48,784 nucleotides of DNA from positions 1-48,784 of the forward strand of contig JBDTAC010000047.1 in the NCBI GenBank assembly GCA_039924845.1, in the 5' to 3' direction. Positions within the stretch are counted from its first letter, which is position 1, and each line of letters starts with the position of its first letter. A program made the translations under genes and the position numbers. This stretch comes from Bacteroidia bacterium (GTDB lineage Bacteria; Bacteroidota; Bacteroidia; DATLTG01). A model generated the notes under the pieces. The model saw only the letters and a list, made by a program, of their open reading frames with translations, had not been told where the DNA came from and did not search any database. Positions 15,866-24,671 of the stretch are shown piece by piece.

Positions 15866-17790
15866 GCTTGCGTTTGTAACTCTTCCCATTTTTTCATTTC
15901 TGTTTCGAGATTTTTTTTCAATTCTTCGTATTTCGCGAAAGCAGAAGCATCATTCATAATAGTATTGTATTGCGCTGGATCGAGCAATTTATCGTCAAAG
16001 TTTTTTATCTCTTTTTCGAGGCGTGCAATTTCACTTTCTGATTTAGAAATTTGATTTTGCACTTGTTTAAGATCTTTTTCTTTTTGCTTTCTCAACTCTT
16101 TATTGGCAGGCGTTTCCTCATTTTTAGGAACGCTAAAAGTAGGAGTAATTGTTTTTTCTTTTTTCTCTAAATCTGCCAAATTCGAAATTTGTCTATTCTT
16201 CAAATATTCGTTTACATCGCCAATATGCGGCTTAATCGTTCCATTTTTAAATTCGAAAACTTTGGAAGTAAGTCCTTGCAAAAAATCACGATCATGCGAT
16301 ACCACAATCATCGTTCCATCGTATTTCAACAAAGCGTTTTTCAGCACATCTTTCGAGCGCATATCCAAGTGATTTGTCGGCTCATCCAACAACAATAAAT
16401 TATACGGATGCAACAATAATTTACACATCGCCAAACGTGCTTTTTCTCCACCCGAAAGCACTTTCACTTTTTTATCTACATCATCACCACCAAACAAAAA
16501 AGAGCCTAATAAACTGCGCACATTTTTTCGAACTTCTCCAACAGCAATGTCATCAATCGTTTCAAAAACAGATTTACTCGGATCCAATTCTTCTGCTTGA
16601 TTTTGCGCATAATAACCAATCTCCACATTGTGTCCAGTTGTCAGCGAGCCATCATATTTTTCGATGCCTGCAATCAATTTCATCATCGTTGATTTTCCTT
16701 CACCATTACGTCCCACAAAAGCAATTTTTTCTTGCCGCTCAATCATGTAATCGATGTCGCTAAAAATTATTTTTTCACCGTATGCTTTTTTCAAATGACT
16801 CGCTTCCACCACCACTTTTCCAGCACGTGCCGCAGGCGGAAAATAAAAACGAATCGACGCATTATCATTTTCATCCACTTCTACAATTTCCAACTTATCC
16901 AATTTCTTTATCAGCGATTGTGCGAAGGATGCTTTGTTGGCTTTCGCCCGATATTTATCAATTAATTGCTCCGTTTTCTCAATATATTTTTGCTGATTTT
17001 TTGCAGCAGATTCTTGTTGCTCTTTGCGCTCTTTGCGAAGTACTAAATATTTCGAATAATTTGTTTTGTAATCGAAAATTTTTCCAGCAGAAATTTCGAT
17101 GGTGCGTGTGGTAATATTATCCAAGAAAAATTTATCATGCGATACCATCACCACCGCTGCATAATAATTTCTCAAAAAATCTTCTAACCATTGAATACTT
17201 TCAATATCCAAGTGATTGGTCGGCTCATCGAGTAAAATAACGTCGGGTTTTTTCAATAAAATTTTTGCCAATTCGATTCGCATTCTCCAACCGCCGCTAA
17301 ATTCATCCGTCAGACGCGTAAAATCCTTTCGCTCAAAACCAAGTCCCATAAGGGTTACTTCAATTTCTGCATCTTTCGCGTAAGCGCCCAACACATTCAA
17401 ATGTTCGTTTACATCGTTCAGCTCCGTGATTAAATTCATATACGCATCACTTTCGTAATCGGTGCGAATACCAAGCTCTTCATTGATTTCTTCGAGGCGT
17501 TTTTCCAAACGTTTCACTTCATCAAAAGCGGTTGCGGCTTCGTCAAAAACAGTTTTTCCCAAACTGTGCGTCATGTCTTGCGGCAAATAGCCGATAGAAC
17601 AGCCACTTGGCATGGACACATCACCAGTAGAAGGTTTTTGTCCGCCAGCAAGAATTTTTAACAAGGTAGATTTTCCAGCGCCATTTTTCCCCGCCAAACC
17701 GATTCTATCTCTGCGATTGATCAAGAAAGAAATATCTTCATACAGATTTCTTCCTCCAAAACTAACCGATAAATTACTGACAGAAATCAT
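15847..17790 (-). CDS. ABC-F family ATPase (Uup/YdiF-like)
   Basis: A soluble protein of 647 residues with two ABC ATPase domains and no membrane segment. Domain 1 has GKNGAGKST, FSGGWRMRIELA and LLDEPTNHLD; domain 2 has GRNGEGKST, LSGGEKARLAM and a second LLDEPTNHLD. They are joined by the charged P-site tRNA-interaction linker (about 240-310). A C-terminal coiled coil of about 90 residues follows a PTFSVPKNEE spacer. ABC-F proteins act on ribosomes to relieve stalling or protect from antibiotics; this subtype is usually housekeeping. A TACTTTTG box and a palindrome sit upstream of the ATG. Confidence 0.95.
   Translation of the reverse strand: MISVSNLSVSFGGRNLYEDISFLINRRDRIGLAGKNGAGKSTLLKILAGGQKPSTGDVSMPSGCSIGYLPQDMTHSLGKTVFDEAATAFDEVKRLEKRLEEINEELGIRTDYESDAYMNLITELNDVNEHLNVLGAYAKDAEIEVTLMGLGFERKDFTRLTDEFSGGWRMRIELAKILLKKPDVILLDEPTNHLDIESIQWLEDFLRNYYAAVVMVSHDKFFLDNITTRTIEISAGKIFDYKTNYSKYLVLRKERKEQQESAAKNQQKYIEKTEQLIDKYRAKANKASFAQSLIKKLDKLEIVEVDENDNASIRFYFPPAARAGKVVVEASHLKKAYGEKIIFSDIDYMIERQEKIAFVGRNGEGKSTMMKLIAGIEKYDGSLTTGHNVEIGYYAQNQAEELDPSKSVFETIDDIAVGEVRKNVRSLLGSFLFGGDDVDKKVKVLSGGEKARLAMCKLLLHPYNLLLLDEPTNHLDMRSKDVLKNALLKYDGTMIVVSHDRDFLQGLTSKVFEFKNGTIKPHIGDVNEYLKNRQISNLADLEKKEKTITPTFSVPKNEETPANKELRKQKEKDLKQVQNQISKSESEIARLEKEIKNFDDKLLDPAQYNTIMNDASAFAKYEELKKNLETEMKKWEELQTQAEKIIF
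16760..16777. repeat. In-frame near-palindrome copy in the ABC-F gene
   Basis: CTAAAAATTATTTTTTCA on the plus strand; on the coding strand it encodes EKIIFS at the start of the second ATPase domain. Confidence 0.7.
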
Positions 17791-17815
17791 ACGAAGAAAA
17801 ATTATTTTTTTGAAT

Positions 17816-17830
17816 CCTTAAAATTTAAGG
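17816..17830. promoter_or_regulatory. 15-bp palindrome at the ABC-F transcription start
   Basis: CCTTAAA-A-TTTAAGG is an exact palindrome with a one-base centre, lying 4 bases downstream of the -7 box, where the transcript should begin. It could be an operator; nothing else identifies the regulator. Confidence 0.45.
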
Positions 17831-17833
17831 CTG

Positions 17834-17841
17834 CAAAAGTA
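17834..17841 (-). promoter_or_regulatory. TAnnTTTG -7 box for the ABC-F gene
   Basis: Minus-strand TACTTTTG followed by CAG; about 44 bases before the ATG, giving a leader that contains the 15-bp palindrome and a near-palindrome copy (17793-17815). Confidence 0.55.
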
Positions 17842-18040
17842 ATAAAAATCCGAGAAATTTAGCGGAATTATTTTCTGTATTTGTCCAGATTACAACGTTT
17901 TTTTTATAGAAGGATAAAAAGATGCTTGAAAAAATATTCTTTCATACTTAATTATAGGTGATAACTATACATCATTTTACTCATTTGGGCGATGAAGCGG
18001 CTTTTTTTGACTTTTAATTTTTTTGTTTCAAATTATTAAT

Positions 18041-18048
18041 TACTTTAG
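18041..18048 (+). promoter_or_regulatory. Probable -7 box for the PorE-like gene
   Basis: TACTTTAG followed by C; one mismatch to TAnnTTTG, 36 bases before the ATG. The rest of the 17842-18084 spacer shows no gene or RNA. Confidence 0.4.
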
Positions 18049-18084
18049 CAGCCGTAAAATTGATAAAAATTAAAAAAAAGATTT

Positions 18085-20217
18085 ATGAAAATAACCAAAC
18101 AACTCTCCGTTTTTTTTATCGCTGTATTTGTTTTTTCAATGAGTTCAGTAAGTGTGAAAGCACAAAAGAATTTCACGAAGGATGCAGACATGGCATTCCA
18201 AGGTCAGCAATACTTCAATGCCATTGAGTTATACAAAAAGGCATACGCTAAAGTGAAAAAGAAAGATGAGAAAGCGCGTATTATTTTCCAGACAGCAGAA
18301 TGTTATAAAGACATCAATGATACGAAACAAGCAGAATCGTGGTATCAAAAAGCCGTAAAGGCAAAATATCCAGACCCAAAAGCAACACTTTATTTGGCGG
18401 ATATGAAAAAAATAAACGGCAAATACGATGAGGCACTTATCGAGTACAATAATTACAAGCAAATGGTTCCTTCTGATCCAAGAGGTGAAGATGGCGCTAA
18501 ATCTTGTGAGTTGGCTCAAAAATGGAAAGACAATCCTACTCGTTACGATGTAGAAAATATGTCGATGATTAATTCGAGAGATGAAGATTTTGCTCCTGCT
18601 TATGGAGATAGAAAACACAAATCTTTGATTTTTTCATCTACCAGACCTGGAGCTATCGGAGATAAAACCGACTTAAATACAGGACAAACATACAGCGATT
18701 TATATACTACAACCGTTGATAAAAATGGAAAGTGGAGTACACCTGTAAGTTTAGCTGCTCCTATAAATTCGGAATACAACGAAGGTGCAGCAGAAATGGA
18801 CAATAAGGACAAAATGATTTATTTTACACGCTGCGGAGTAGTTAAAAACTCGCAAGCTAAATGTCAACTTTACGTGGCTACAAAAAAAGGAAGCGGTTGG
18901 GGAGATCCTGAGTTATTACCTTTTTGCGTAGATAGTTTTGCCTTCGGACATCCTTCTATTTCAGAAGATGGAATGACTTTATTTTTCTCTTCAGATATGC
19001 CAGGCGGACAAGGTGGAAAAGACATTTGGTTTTCTAAATACGATAAAAAAGCAAAAAAATGGGGAAATCCAATCAATGCCGGACCAGAAATTAACACTCC
19101 TCAAGATGAAATGTATCCTTATATACGCGACGACAATACCTTGTATTTTTCTTCCAATGGACATCTTGGAATGGGCGGATTAGATATTTATAGCGCTCAA
19201 AAAATAGGCGATGACAAATGGGGAAAAGTTACCAATATGTTATATCCTATCAATTCTTCTGGAGATGATTTTGCCATTATTTTTGACGGAAAGAATGAAA
19301 GAGGTTATTTATCTTCCAACCGCGATGGCGGAAAAGGAAGCGATGATATTTATTCATTTGTATTACCTCCATTAATTTTTACAATACAAGGTGTAGTTGC
19401 GGATAAAGAATCCAAACAACCTATCCCAAATGCTACAGTTAAATTATTGGGTTCCGACGGTTCTTCTGTAGAAGCTACTACGGATAAAGCGGGTATGTAT
19501 AAATTTGCTGAAAATGGCAAAGATCGTTACGTAAACCCGAATACATCTTATGTGATTTCTGCCAGTGCTACAGATTTTATCAAAACGGCTAACAGTAGTG
19601 CCAAAGAAACAACAGTGGGTGTAAACGAGGCGAAAATTTTCATACATAATTTTGAGTTGCAATCGGCTCCGAAAGGAAAAGAAATTTCTTTCCCTCAAGT
19701 ATTATATGACGTAAACAAAGCTACTTTGAGACCAGAATCAAAAGATTCTTTGAATGCACTTTATCAAACATTGGTGGACAATCCAACTATCACAATTGAG
19801 TTGGATGCAAACACGGATCAACGTGGTAGTAGAGCACTCAACATCAAACTTTCTCAAGCGCGGGCACAATCTTGCGTTAGTTATTTGATTTCTAAAGGAA
19901 TTGATTCTGTGCGTATGACGCCAAAAGGTTGGGCATTCGATCGTCCATTGGTTTCTATGAAAGAAATCAATAAAATGAAAACGAAAGAAGAAAAAGAAGC
20001 CGCTTTCCAAAAAAATAGAAGGACTTCTTTCAGAGTGTTAAGTACTGATTATCACAATCCGAAAGACACTAATAAAACAACAACGCCAACGCAAATTATT
20101 AAAGTAAAAGGTGAAACAGAAGATTACGATCATTCTGACGAGAATGGCGGATCAACACCAGCGCCAACAACTCCGTCCCCAACAAATAATAACAATGCAA
20201 CGACACCTAAAAAGTAA
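18085..20217 (+). CDS. PorE-like OmpA-family protein (TPR, PD40 propeller, CRD, OmpA domain)
   Basis: Domain order in 710 residues: signal peptide (to about 26, VKAQK); tetratricopeptide helices at about 28-150; PD40/WD40-like beta-propeller at about 170-425, with repeated IFSSTRPG, IYFTRCG, LFFSSDMPGGQGGKDIW, LYFSSNGHLGMGGLDIY and GYLSSNRDGGKGSDDIY. A carboxypeptidase-regulatory-like domain follows at about 430-510, then an OmpA C-terminal domain at about 530-655 with TDQRGSRALNIKLSQARA, which keeps the peptidoglycan-binding Asp and Arg. This order is that of PorE, the type IX secretion component that anchors the system to peptidoglycan. Similar proteins exist outside the T9SS, so the role is inferred. 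The tail is rich in Thr/Pro/Asn. It has its own terminator. Confidence 0.88.
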   Translation: MKITKQLSVFFIAVFVFSMSSVSVKAQKNFTKDADMAFQGQQYFNAIELYKKAYAKVKKKDEKARIIFQTAECYKDINDTKQAESWYQKAVKAKYPDPKATLYLADMKKINGKYDEALIEYNNYKQMVPSDPRGEDGAKSCELAQKWKDNPTRYDVENMSMINSRDEDFAPAYGDRKHKSLIFSSTRPGAIGDKTDLNTGQTYSDLYTTTVDKNGKWSTPVSLAAPINSEYNEGAAEMDNKDKMIYFTRCGVVKNSQAKCQLYVATKKGSGWGDPELLPFCVDSFAFGHPSISEDGMTLFFSSDMPGGQGGKDIWFSKYDKKAKKWGNPINAGPEINTPQDEMYPYIRDDNTLYFSSNGHLGMGGLDIYSAQKIGDDKWGKVTNMLYPINSSGDDFAIIFDGKNERGYLSSNRDGGKGSDDIYSFVLPPLIFTIQGVVADKESKQPIPNATVKLLGSDGSSVEATTDKAGMYKFAENGKDRYVNPNTSYVISASATDFIKTANSSAKETTVGVNEAKIFIHNFELQSAPKGKEISFPQVLYDVNKATLRPESKDSLNALYQTLVDNPTITIELDANTDQRGSRALNIKLSQARAQSCVSYLISKGIDSVRMTPKGWAFDRPLVSMKEINKMKTKEEKEAAFQKNRRTSFRVLSTDYHNPKDTNKTTTPTQIIKVKGETEDYDHSDENGGSTPAPTTPSPTNNNNATTPKK

Positions 20218-20220
20218 CAG

Positions 20221-20239
20221 TGAAAAAATAATTTTTGAA
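20221..20239. repeat. Near-palindrome copy after the PorE-like gene
   Basis: TGAAAAAATAATTTTTGAA, just before the strong terminator at 20261. Confidence 0.7.
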
Positions 20240-20260
20240 ACCAATTTTTGAATCTCTAAA

Positions 20261-20292
20261 AACATCCCGATTTTTGTCGGGATGTTTTTTTT
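20261..20292 (+). terminator. Rho-independent terminator of the PorE-like gene
   Basis: AACATCCCGA (20261-20270) pairs exactly with TCGGGATGTT (20277-20286) around TTTTTG, followed by a T-run to 20292. It lies only 10 bases before the purM ATG, so purM is either transcribed by readthrough or from an unseen promoter further up. Confidence 0.92.
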
Positions 20293-20301
20293 ATAAACGA
20301 T

Positions 20302-21489
20302 ATGGACAATCAATTGAAATATAATTTACGTGGCGTTTCCGCTTCTAAGGAAGATGTTCACAATGCGATTAAAAATATTGATAAAGGTATTTTTCCGAAA
20401 GCATTTTGTAAGATCATTCCTGATTATTTAAGTGGAGACAAAGAGTATTGCATCGTGATGCACGCCGACGGAGCTGGTACCAAATCATCTTTGGCATATA
20501 TTTATTGGAAGGAAACCGGCGATATGTCGGTTTGGAAAGGCATTGCACAGGATGCTGTGGTGATGAATACGGACGATTTGCTTTGTGTGGGTGCAACGGA
20601 TAATATTTTGCTTTCTTCGACTATTGGACGAAATAAAAATCTTATTTCTGGAGAAGTTATTTCTGCCATTATCAATGGAACAGAAAATTTGTTGGAAGAA
20701 TTGAGAAACTACGGAATCGGAATTTATTCCACTGGTGGAGAAACCGCTGATGTGGGCGATTTAGTACGTACATTAATTGTGGATTCTACCGTTGTTTGTC
20801 GCATGAAACGTAGTGATGTGATTGACAATGCGAATATAAAAGCAGGCGATGTAATTGTGGGATTGGCTTCTTACGGACAAGCATCGTACGAAAAAGAATA
20901 CAATGGCGGCATGGGAAGTAACGGATTAACATCTGCCAGACACGATGTTTTTGAAAAACAGTTGGCGCAAAAATATCCTGAAAGTTACGATGCTGCAGTT
21001 CCTGAAAATTTAATTTACAGCGGCAATAAAAAGCTCAGCGAAAAAATAATTTTTCAACACGAAAAAAATCAAATTGAAACAACTGTTGGAAAATTGGTGC
21101 TTTCGCCAACTCGTACGTACGCTCCGGTGATAAAAAAAGTATTGGATGAGCATCGTAAAAACATTCACGGAATGGTTCATTGTAGCGGTGGCGGACAAAC
21201 AAAAATTTTACATTTTGTAGATAATTTACACATCGTAAAAAATAATTTTTTACCGATACCTCCTTTGTTTCGTTTGATACAAGAGCAATCTAATACCGAT
21301 TGGAAAGAAATGTACAAAGTATTTAACATGGGTCATCGCATGGAAATTTATTTGCCAAAAGAACACGCACAAAGTATTATTGACATTTCAAAATCATTTG
21401 GAATTGATGCTCAAATAATAGGATTTGTAGAGGCATCTGATAAAAAACAACTCACCATTAAAAGCGAAGTTGGAGAATTTATTTACTAA
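20302..21489 (+). CDS. purM: Phosphoribosylformylglycinamidine cyclo-ligase (AIR synthase)
   Basis: PurM closes FGAM to AIR with ATP in purine synthesis. The 395-residue protein has the long form found in Bacteroidota. It carries the ATP-binding loop HADGAGTKS, the AQDAVVMNTDDLLCVGA block, STGGETADVGD, a glycine-rich loop (IVGLASYGQAS in place of GLxSSGxHSNG), LSPTRTYAPV, GMVHCSGGGQTKI and FNMGHRMEIY. In-frame near-palindrome copies at 21039-21057 (SEKIIFQ) and about 21236 (KNNFL) lie in connecting segments. The stop is followed by a perfect 20-bp palindrome that faces the convergent ispH end. Confidence 0.95.
   Translation: MDNQLKYNLRGVSASKEDVHNAIKNIDKGIFPKAFCKIIPDYLSGDKEYCIVMHADGAGTKSSLAYIYWKETGDMSVWKGIAQDAVVMNTDDLLCVGATDNILLSSTIGRNKNLISGEVISAIINGTENLLEELRNYGIGIYSTGGETADVGDLVRTLIVDSTVVCRMKRSDVIDNANIKAGDVIVGLASYGQASYEKEYNGGMGSNGLTSARHDVFEKQLAQKYPESYDAAVPENLIYSGNKKLSEKIIFQHEKNQIETTVGKLVLSPTRTYAPVIKKVLDEHRKNIHGMVHCSGGGQTKILHFVDNLHIVKNNFLPIPPLFRLIQEQSNTDWKEMYKVFNMGHRMEIYLPKEHAQSIIDISKSFGIDAQIIGFVEASDKKQLTIKSEVGEFIY
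21039..21057. repeat. In-frame near-palindrome copy in purM
   Basis: CGAAAAAATAATTTTTCAA, encoding EKIIFQ between the substrate domain strands. Confidence 0.75.
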
Positions 21490-21499
21490 AAATAACGTC

Positions 21500-21519
21500 T
21501 CGAAAAAATATTTTTTCGA
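21500..21519. terminator. Perfect 20-bp palindrome between convergent purM and ispH
   Basis: TCGAAAAAATATTTTTTCGA is its own reverse complement and is the cleanest copy of the window-wide repeat. It lies 10 bases after purM and 9 bases before the ispH stop codon (minus strand), where a bidirectional terminator is expected. With no unpaired loop, a cruciform or protein-binding site is as likely as an RNA hairpin. Confidence 0.5.
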
Positions 21520-21528
21520 CAACAGAAA

Positions 21529-22755
21529 TTAAAGAAGTTCCCAGTTTTTCAAGGCTTCTTCCAATTGCTTTTCAGTTTCAAAAAAGGAAATTATCTTTTT
21601 TAGAACTGCTTCAATCACAGCATCTGGACACGAAGCGCCACTTGTTAAAAGTACAGTTACTGGATTTTTTTTAGGAAAATAATTTTCGGTACAAAGTTCT
21701 TTGCGTTGATGGTAATTGTAATGATTTATTTTTTCCTTCGATACAATTTCATTTGCTGAAGAAATAAAAAATGTCGGTAATTTTTGTTCACACAATTCTA
21801 CAATGTGCGATGTGTTAGAACTGTTGTAACCGCCCACTACAATTGCTAAATCAGCATTTTCTTTTAGTAAATGATACGTCGCTTCTTGATTTTCATTCGT
21901 GGCGTAACAAAGCGTATCGCGTGTATCAGCAAAATGATTTTTCAAACTTTCAGCGCCGTATTTTTCGATCATTGTCTTTTTTAAAAAGTCGGCAATGTCT
22001 TGCGTTTCCGTTGCCAACATGGTAGTTTGGTTTATCACGCCAATTTTTTCTAAATCTCTCTCCGGATTAAAATTTTCGGAATAACGATTTTTAAAAAACG
22101 AATTAAACACTTCTAAATTTATTTTTTTGAGGATGAAATCAGCTAATTTTACAGCTTCTTCCATATTTTTAATAATGATGCAAGGCGAATTTATTTCGCT
22201 GTGCGAAAACGTAGCACGCGTTTCTTCGTGATTGTATTTTCCATGTATAATTATCGTGTAATTTTCTTGTCCTAACTTTTCAGATTTCTTCCAAACGCGC
22301 TCTACAAAAGGACAAGTGGTGTTGTATTTTTGCAGTTCCATTCCAATTGTTTTGAGCTTTTTTTCGATGTCAAGTGTGGTTCCGAAAGCTGGGATAATCA
22401 CAATATCATTCGCATTCAACTCTTCCCACGGAATAATTTGTTTGCCAGAAGTATCCATAATAAATTTCACGCCGCGTTCCGTCAAATCCTTGTTCACTTC
22501 CGGATTGTGAATCATTTGACTCAATAAAAAAATTTTTTTTTCGGGATTTTCTTCAATCGCTTTAAAAGCGGTTTCGATAGCGTTTTCAACACCGTAACAA
22601 AAACCAAAATGCCGCGCAATGTAAAATCGAATGTTGCCTAAATCAAGCAGAGTAGGAGAGAAATCTTTTTTTTTAGGATCGCGCAGTTTACGGGTTTCCT
22701 TGATTTTTCCGATGATGGCACTTTTGTAAAATTCGGGAATGTTAAAAGTTTTCAC
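21529..22755 (-). CDS. ispH: 4-Hydroxy-3-methylbut-2-enyl diphosphate reductase IspH (LytB), long form
   Basis: IspH is the last step of the MEP isoprenoid pathway and holds a 4Fe-4S cluster. The three cluster cysteines are in RHFGFCYGVENAI, NTTCPFVERVW and TSGASCPD. Substrate-binding blocks are IIHGKYNHEE, NQTTMLA, DTLCYATNENQEA and VVGGYNSSNTSH. The 408-residue length and the N-terminal NIPEFYKSAIIGKIK extension are the usual Bacteroidota form. The start is GTG at 22755; a TAAATTTG box ends four bases upstream, so the transcript is probably leaderless. Confidence 0.97.
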   Translation of the reverse strand: MKTFNIPEFYKSAIIGKIKETRKLRDPKKKDFSPTLLDLGNIRFYIARHFGFCYGVENAIETAFKAIEENPEKKIFLLSQMIHNPEVNKDLTERGVKFIMDTSGKQIIPWEELNANDIVIIPAFGTTLDIEKKLKTIGMELQKYNTTCPFVERVWKKSEKLGQENYTIIIHGKYNHEETRATFSHSEINSPCIIIKNMEEAVKLADFILKKINLEVFNSFFKNRYSENFNPERDLEKIGVINQTTMLATETQDIADFLKKTMIEKYGAESLKNHFADTRDTLCYATNENQEATYHLLKENADLAIVVGGYNSSNTSHIVELCEQKLPTFFISSANEIVSKEKINHYNYHQRKELCTENYFPKKNPVTVLLTSGASCPDAVIEAVLKKIISFFETEKQLEEALKNWELL

Positions 22756-22759
22756 GAAG

Positions 22760-22767
22760 CAAATTTA
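22760..22767 (-). promoter_or_regulatory. TAnnTTTG -7 box abutting the ispH GTG start
   Basis: Minus-strand TAAATTTG, separated from the GTG by CTTC only. The transcription start would fall on or within a few bases of the start codon. Confidence 0.5.
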
Positions 22768-22804
22768 GCGATTTCAAGGAATTTTTGAGTGTAAAATAAG
22801 TGCC

Positions 22805-22824
22805 TCGAAAAAATAATTTTTCAA
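22805..22824. repeat. Near-palindrome copy in the ispH/DUF6913 divergent spacer
   Basis: TCGAAAAAATAATTTTTCAA, between two divergent promoters. Confidence 0.75.
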
Positions 22825-22861
22825 GCTCTATTTTTGAAAGAGTAATTTCATCAAAAATATA

Positions 22862-22869
22862 TACATTTG
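22862..22869 (+). promoter_or_regulatory. TAnnTTTG -7 box for the DUF6913/PepC/GlmU-like operon
   Basis: TACATTTG, ending 19 bases before the GTG start at 22889. Confidence 0.55.
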
Positions 22870-22888
22870 TGAGGTAAAGTGAACGAAG

Positions 22889-23467
22889 GTGGCTCTGATT
22901 CAAAAAGTAAAAGAAAATTTCGGCAAACGTTTCTTGCAAAAAGAAATCGCTTCGATGCATCGGGATAAAACCATGTTGAATTTGTCCGAAGCGAAAACAG
23001 TTGCATTGCTTTTTAATGCAGACGACAGAGAAGAATTTGAACTCGTAAAAAAATACGTAACCTATTTAAAAGAGTTGCGAAAAAAAGTAAAAATAATCGG
23101 CTATTTCACCACCAAAGAATTAATGTCGATGAGTTATTCGAAATTGGACTACACTTTTTTTTCAGCCAAGGAATTAACGTGGTTTCAAAAACCAACGGAT
23201 TTATACATCAACAATTTTATTGCAGAAGAACACGATATTTTATTGGATTTAAACATTCACGATTGCTTTCCGCTTACATACATCGCTGCGATTTCTAAGT
23301 CGAAATGCAAAGTGGGAAAATACACGGAAGAATTCAGTGAAATATATGATTTGATGATTGAAACAGACCTTTCAAAAGGCATGAAATATTTTTTGAGAAA
23401 TGTGGATACGTACATTGATATGTTGAATAAGAAAACAAATCCCGCAGCAGCGGAAAACCAAATATAA
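22889..23467 (+). CDS. DUF6913-like conserved protein
   Basis: This cytoplasmic protein of 192 residues has no signal peptide or membrane helix. The N terminus is basic (LIQKVKENFGKRFLQKEIA), followed by an alpha/beta body with ALLFNADDREEFELVKKYV, IIGYFTTKELMS and DILLDLNIHDCFPLTYIAAISKSKCKVG. It resembles the DUF6913 family of Bacteroidota; its function is unknown to me. GTG is the chosen start because it lies just after the -7 box and the N terminus fits the family; the next Met is at residue 23. It is followed after 18 bases by the C1 peptidase gene. Confidence 0.8.
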   Translation: MALIQKVKENFGKRFLQKEIASMHRDKTMLNLSEAKTVALLFNADDREEFELVKKYVTYLKELRKKVKIIGYFTTKELMSMSYSKLDYTFFSAKELTWFQKPTDLYINNFIAEEHDILLDLNIHDCFPLTYIAAISKSKCKVGKYTEEFSEIYDLMIETDLSKGMKYFLRNVDTYIDMLNKKTNPAAAENQI

Positions 23468-23485
23468 AAAATAAAATATCTGAAA

Positions 23486-24664
23486 ATGACAAAAAAATTA
23501 AACCTTGCTTTGCTTATTGGGATTGGTTTTTCAATCACTTTAAATGCACAAACTGATACCACAAAAATATACAATAAAAAAGGTGGAGGATATATTTTTA
23601 CAGCCGTAAAAGACATCGAAGCCACTTCTGTAAAAGATCAAAGTCAAACTGGAACGTGTTGGGATTTTTCCACTACTTCTTTTTTTGAATCGGAGCTTAT
23701 CCGCATGGGTAAAGAGGATATGGACTTGTCGGAAATGTTTACCGTTTGGCATACTTATTCCGATAAAGCTGAAAAATATGTGCGTATGCACGGAAATTTA
23801 ACGTTTGGTCCAGGCGGTGAAGCGCACGATGTACGCAGTGTGATGGAAAAATACGGAGCAGTGCCCAATGCTGTTTACAATGGTTTGCCGGATGAACAAA
23901 AAAAATACAATCACGATGAATTGGACAAAGCCTTGAAAGCCTTTTTGGATGCAGTTATTAGCGCACCGAGTGGAAAAATATCTGCAGAATGGCATACCGC
24001 TTTCGATAATATTTTGAATGCATATTTAGGTCCATTACCAACTACATTTGAGTATCAAGGGAAATCGTACACTCCACAATCATACTTGAAATCATTGGGT
24101 TTGCATCCGGAAGATTATTTGGAAATCACTTCGTTTACACACCATCCGTTTTACACTCAATTTCCGTTGGAAGTGCAAGACAACTGGGCTTGGGATGAAG
24201 ATTACAATGTGCCATTAACGGATTTAATGTCAATTATCGACAATGCCATTAACAATGGATATACTGTTGCTTGGGGTTCTGATGTGAGTAATCCGGGTTT
24301 TTCATATAAAAATGGAGTGGCAATTCTTCCAGCAAAGGAATGGAGTGATTTTACAAGCAAAGCGCAAATAGACAGTTTGTTTTTACATCCCGTAGAGCAA
24401 ATGAATGTAACGCAAGAAGAACGTCAAAAAGATTTTGATAATTACGTAACGCAAGATGATCATGGAATGCAAATTGTGGGTATTTACAAGGCGCAAGATG
24501 GAACCAAATATTATAAAGTGAAAAACTCTTGGGGCTTAAAAGGAAATGATTTGAACGGTTATTTTTTCGTTTCGGCGGCTTACGTGATGATGAATACGAC
24601 CGATATCATGGTGAATAAAGCAATTATTCCGAAAGAGATTTCGAAAAAAATGGGCGTAAAATAA
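23486..24664 (+). CDS. Exported C1-family cysteine aminopeptidase (PepC/bleomycin-hydrolase-like)
   Basis: A signal peptide (NLALLIGIGFSITLNAQ) precedes a papain-fold peptidase. The catalytic cysteine lies in SQTGTCWDFSTTSF, with oxyanion glutamine two positions ahead of TGTC, histidine in DDHGMQIVGIY and asparagine in VKNSWGLKG. The KDQSQTGTCW and KNSWG phrases and a long insert between lobes match the PepC/bleomycin hydrolase branch (392 residues, slightly shorter than PepC). It likely trims peptides in the periplasm. It lies mid-operon, 18 bases after DUF6913 and 7 bases before the GlmU-like gene. Confidence 0.93.
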   Translation: MTKKLNLALLIGIGFSITLNAQTDTTKIYNKKGGGYIFTAVKDIEATSVKDQSQTGTCWDFSTTSFFESELIRMGKEDMDLSEMFTVWHTYSDKAEKYVRMHGNLTFGPGGEAHDVRSVMEKYGAVPNAVYNGLPDEQKKYNHDELDKALKAFLDAVISAPSGKISAEWHTAFDNILNAYLGPLPTTFEYQGKSYTPQSYLKSLGLHPEDYLEITSFTHHPFYTQFPLEVQDNWAWDEDYNVPLTDLMSIIDNAINNGYTVAWGSDVSNPGFSYKNGVAILPAKEWSDFTSKAQIDSLFLHPVEQMNVTQEERQKDFDNYVTQDDHGMQIVGIYKAQDGTKYYKVKNSWGLKGNDLNGYFFVSAAYVMMNTTDIMVNKAIIPKEISKKMGVK

Positions 24665-24671
24665 TTTTTCT

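Noticed and set aside
16374-17114. Several overlapping plus-strand open frames of 70-130 codons
   Set aside because: They are antisense to the well-defined ABC-F gene and arise from its codon usage; no family features.
18600-19097. Minus-strand frames inside the PorE-like gene
   Set aside because: Shadows of the propeller repeats, with no signal or domain of their own.
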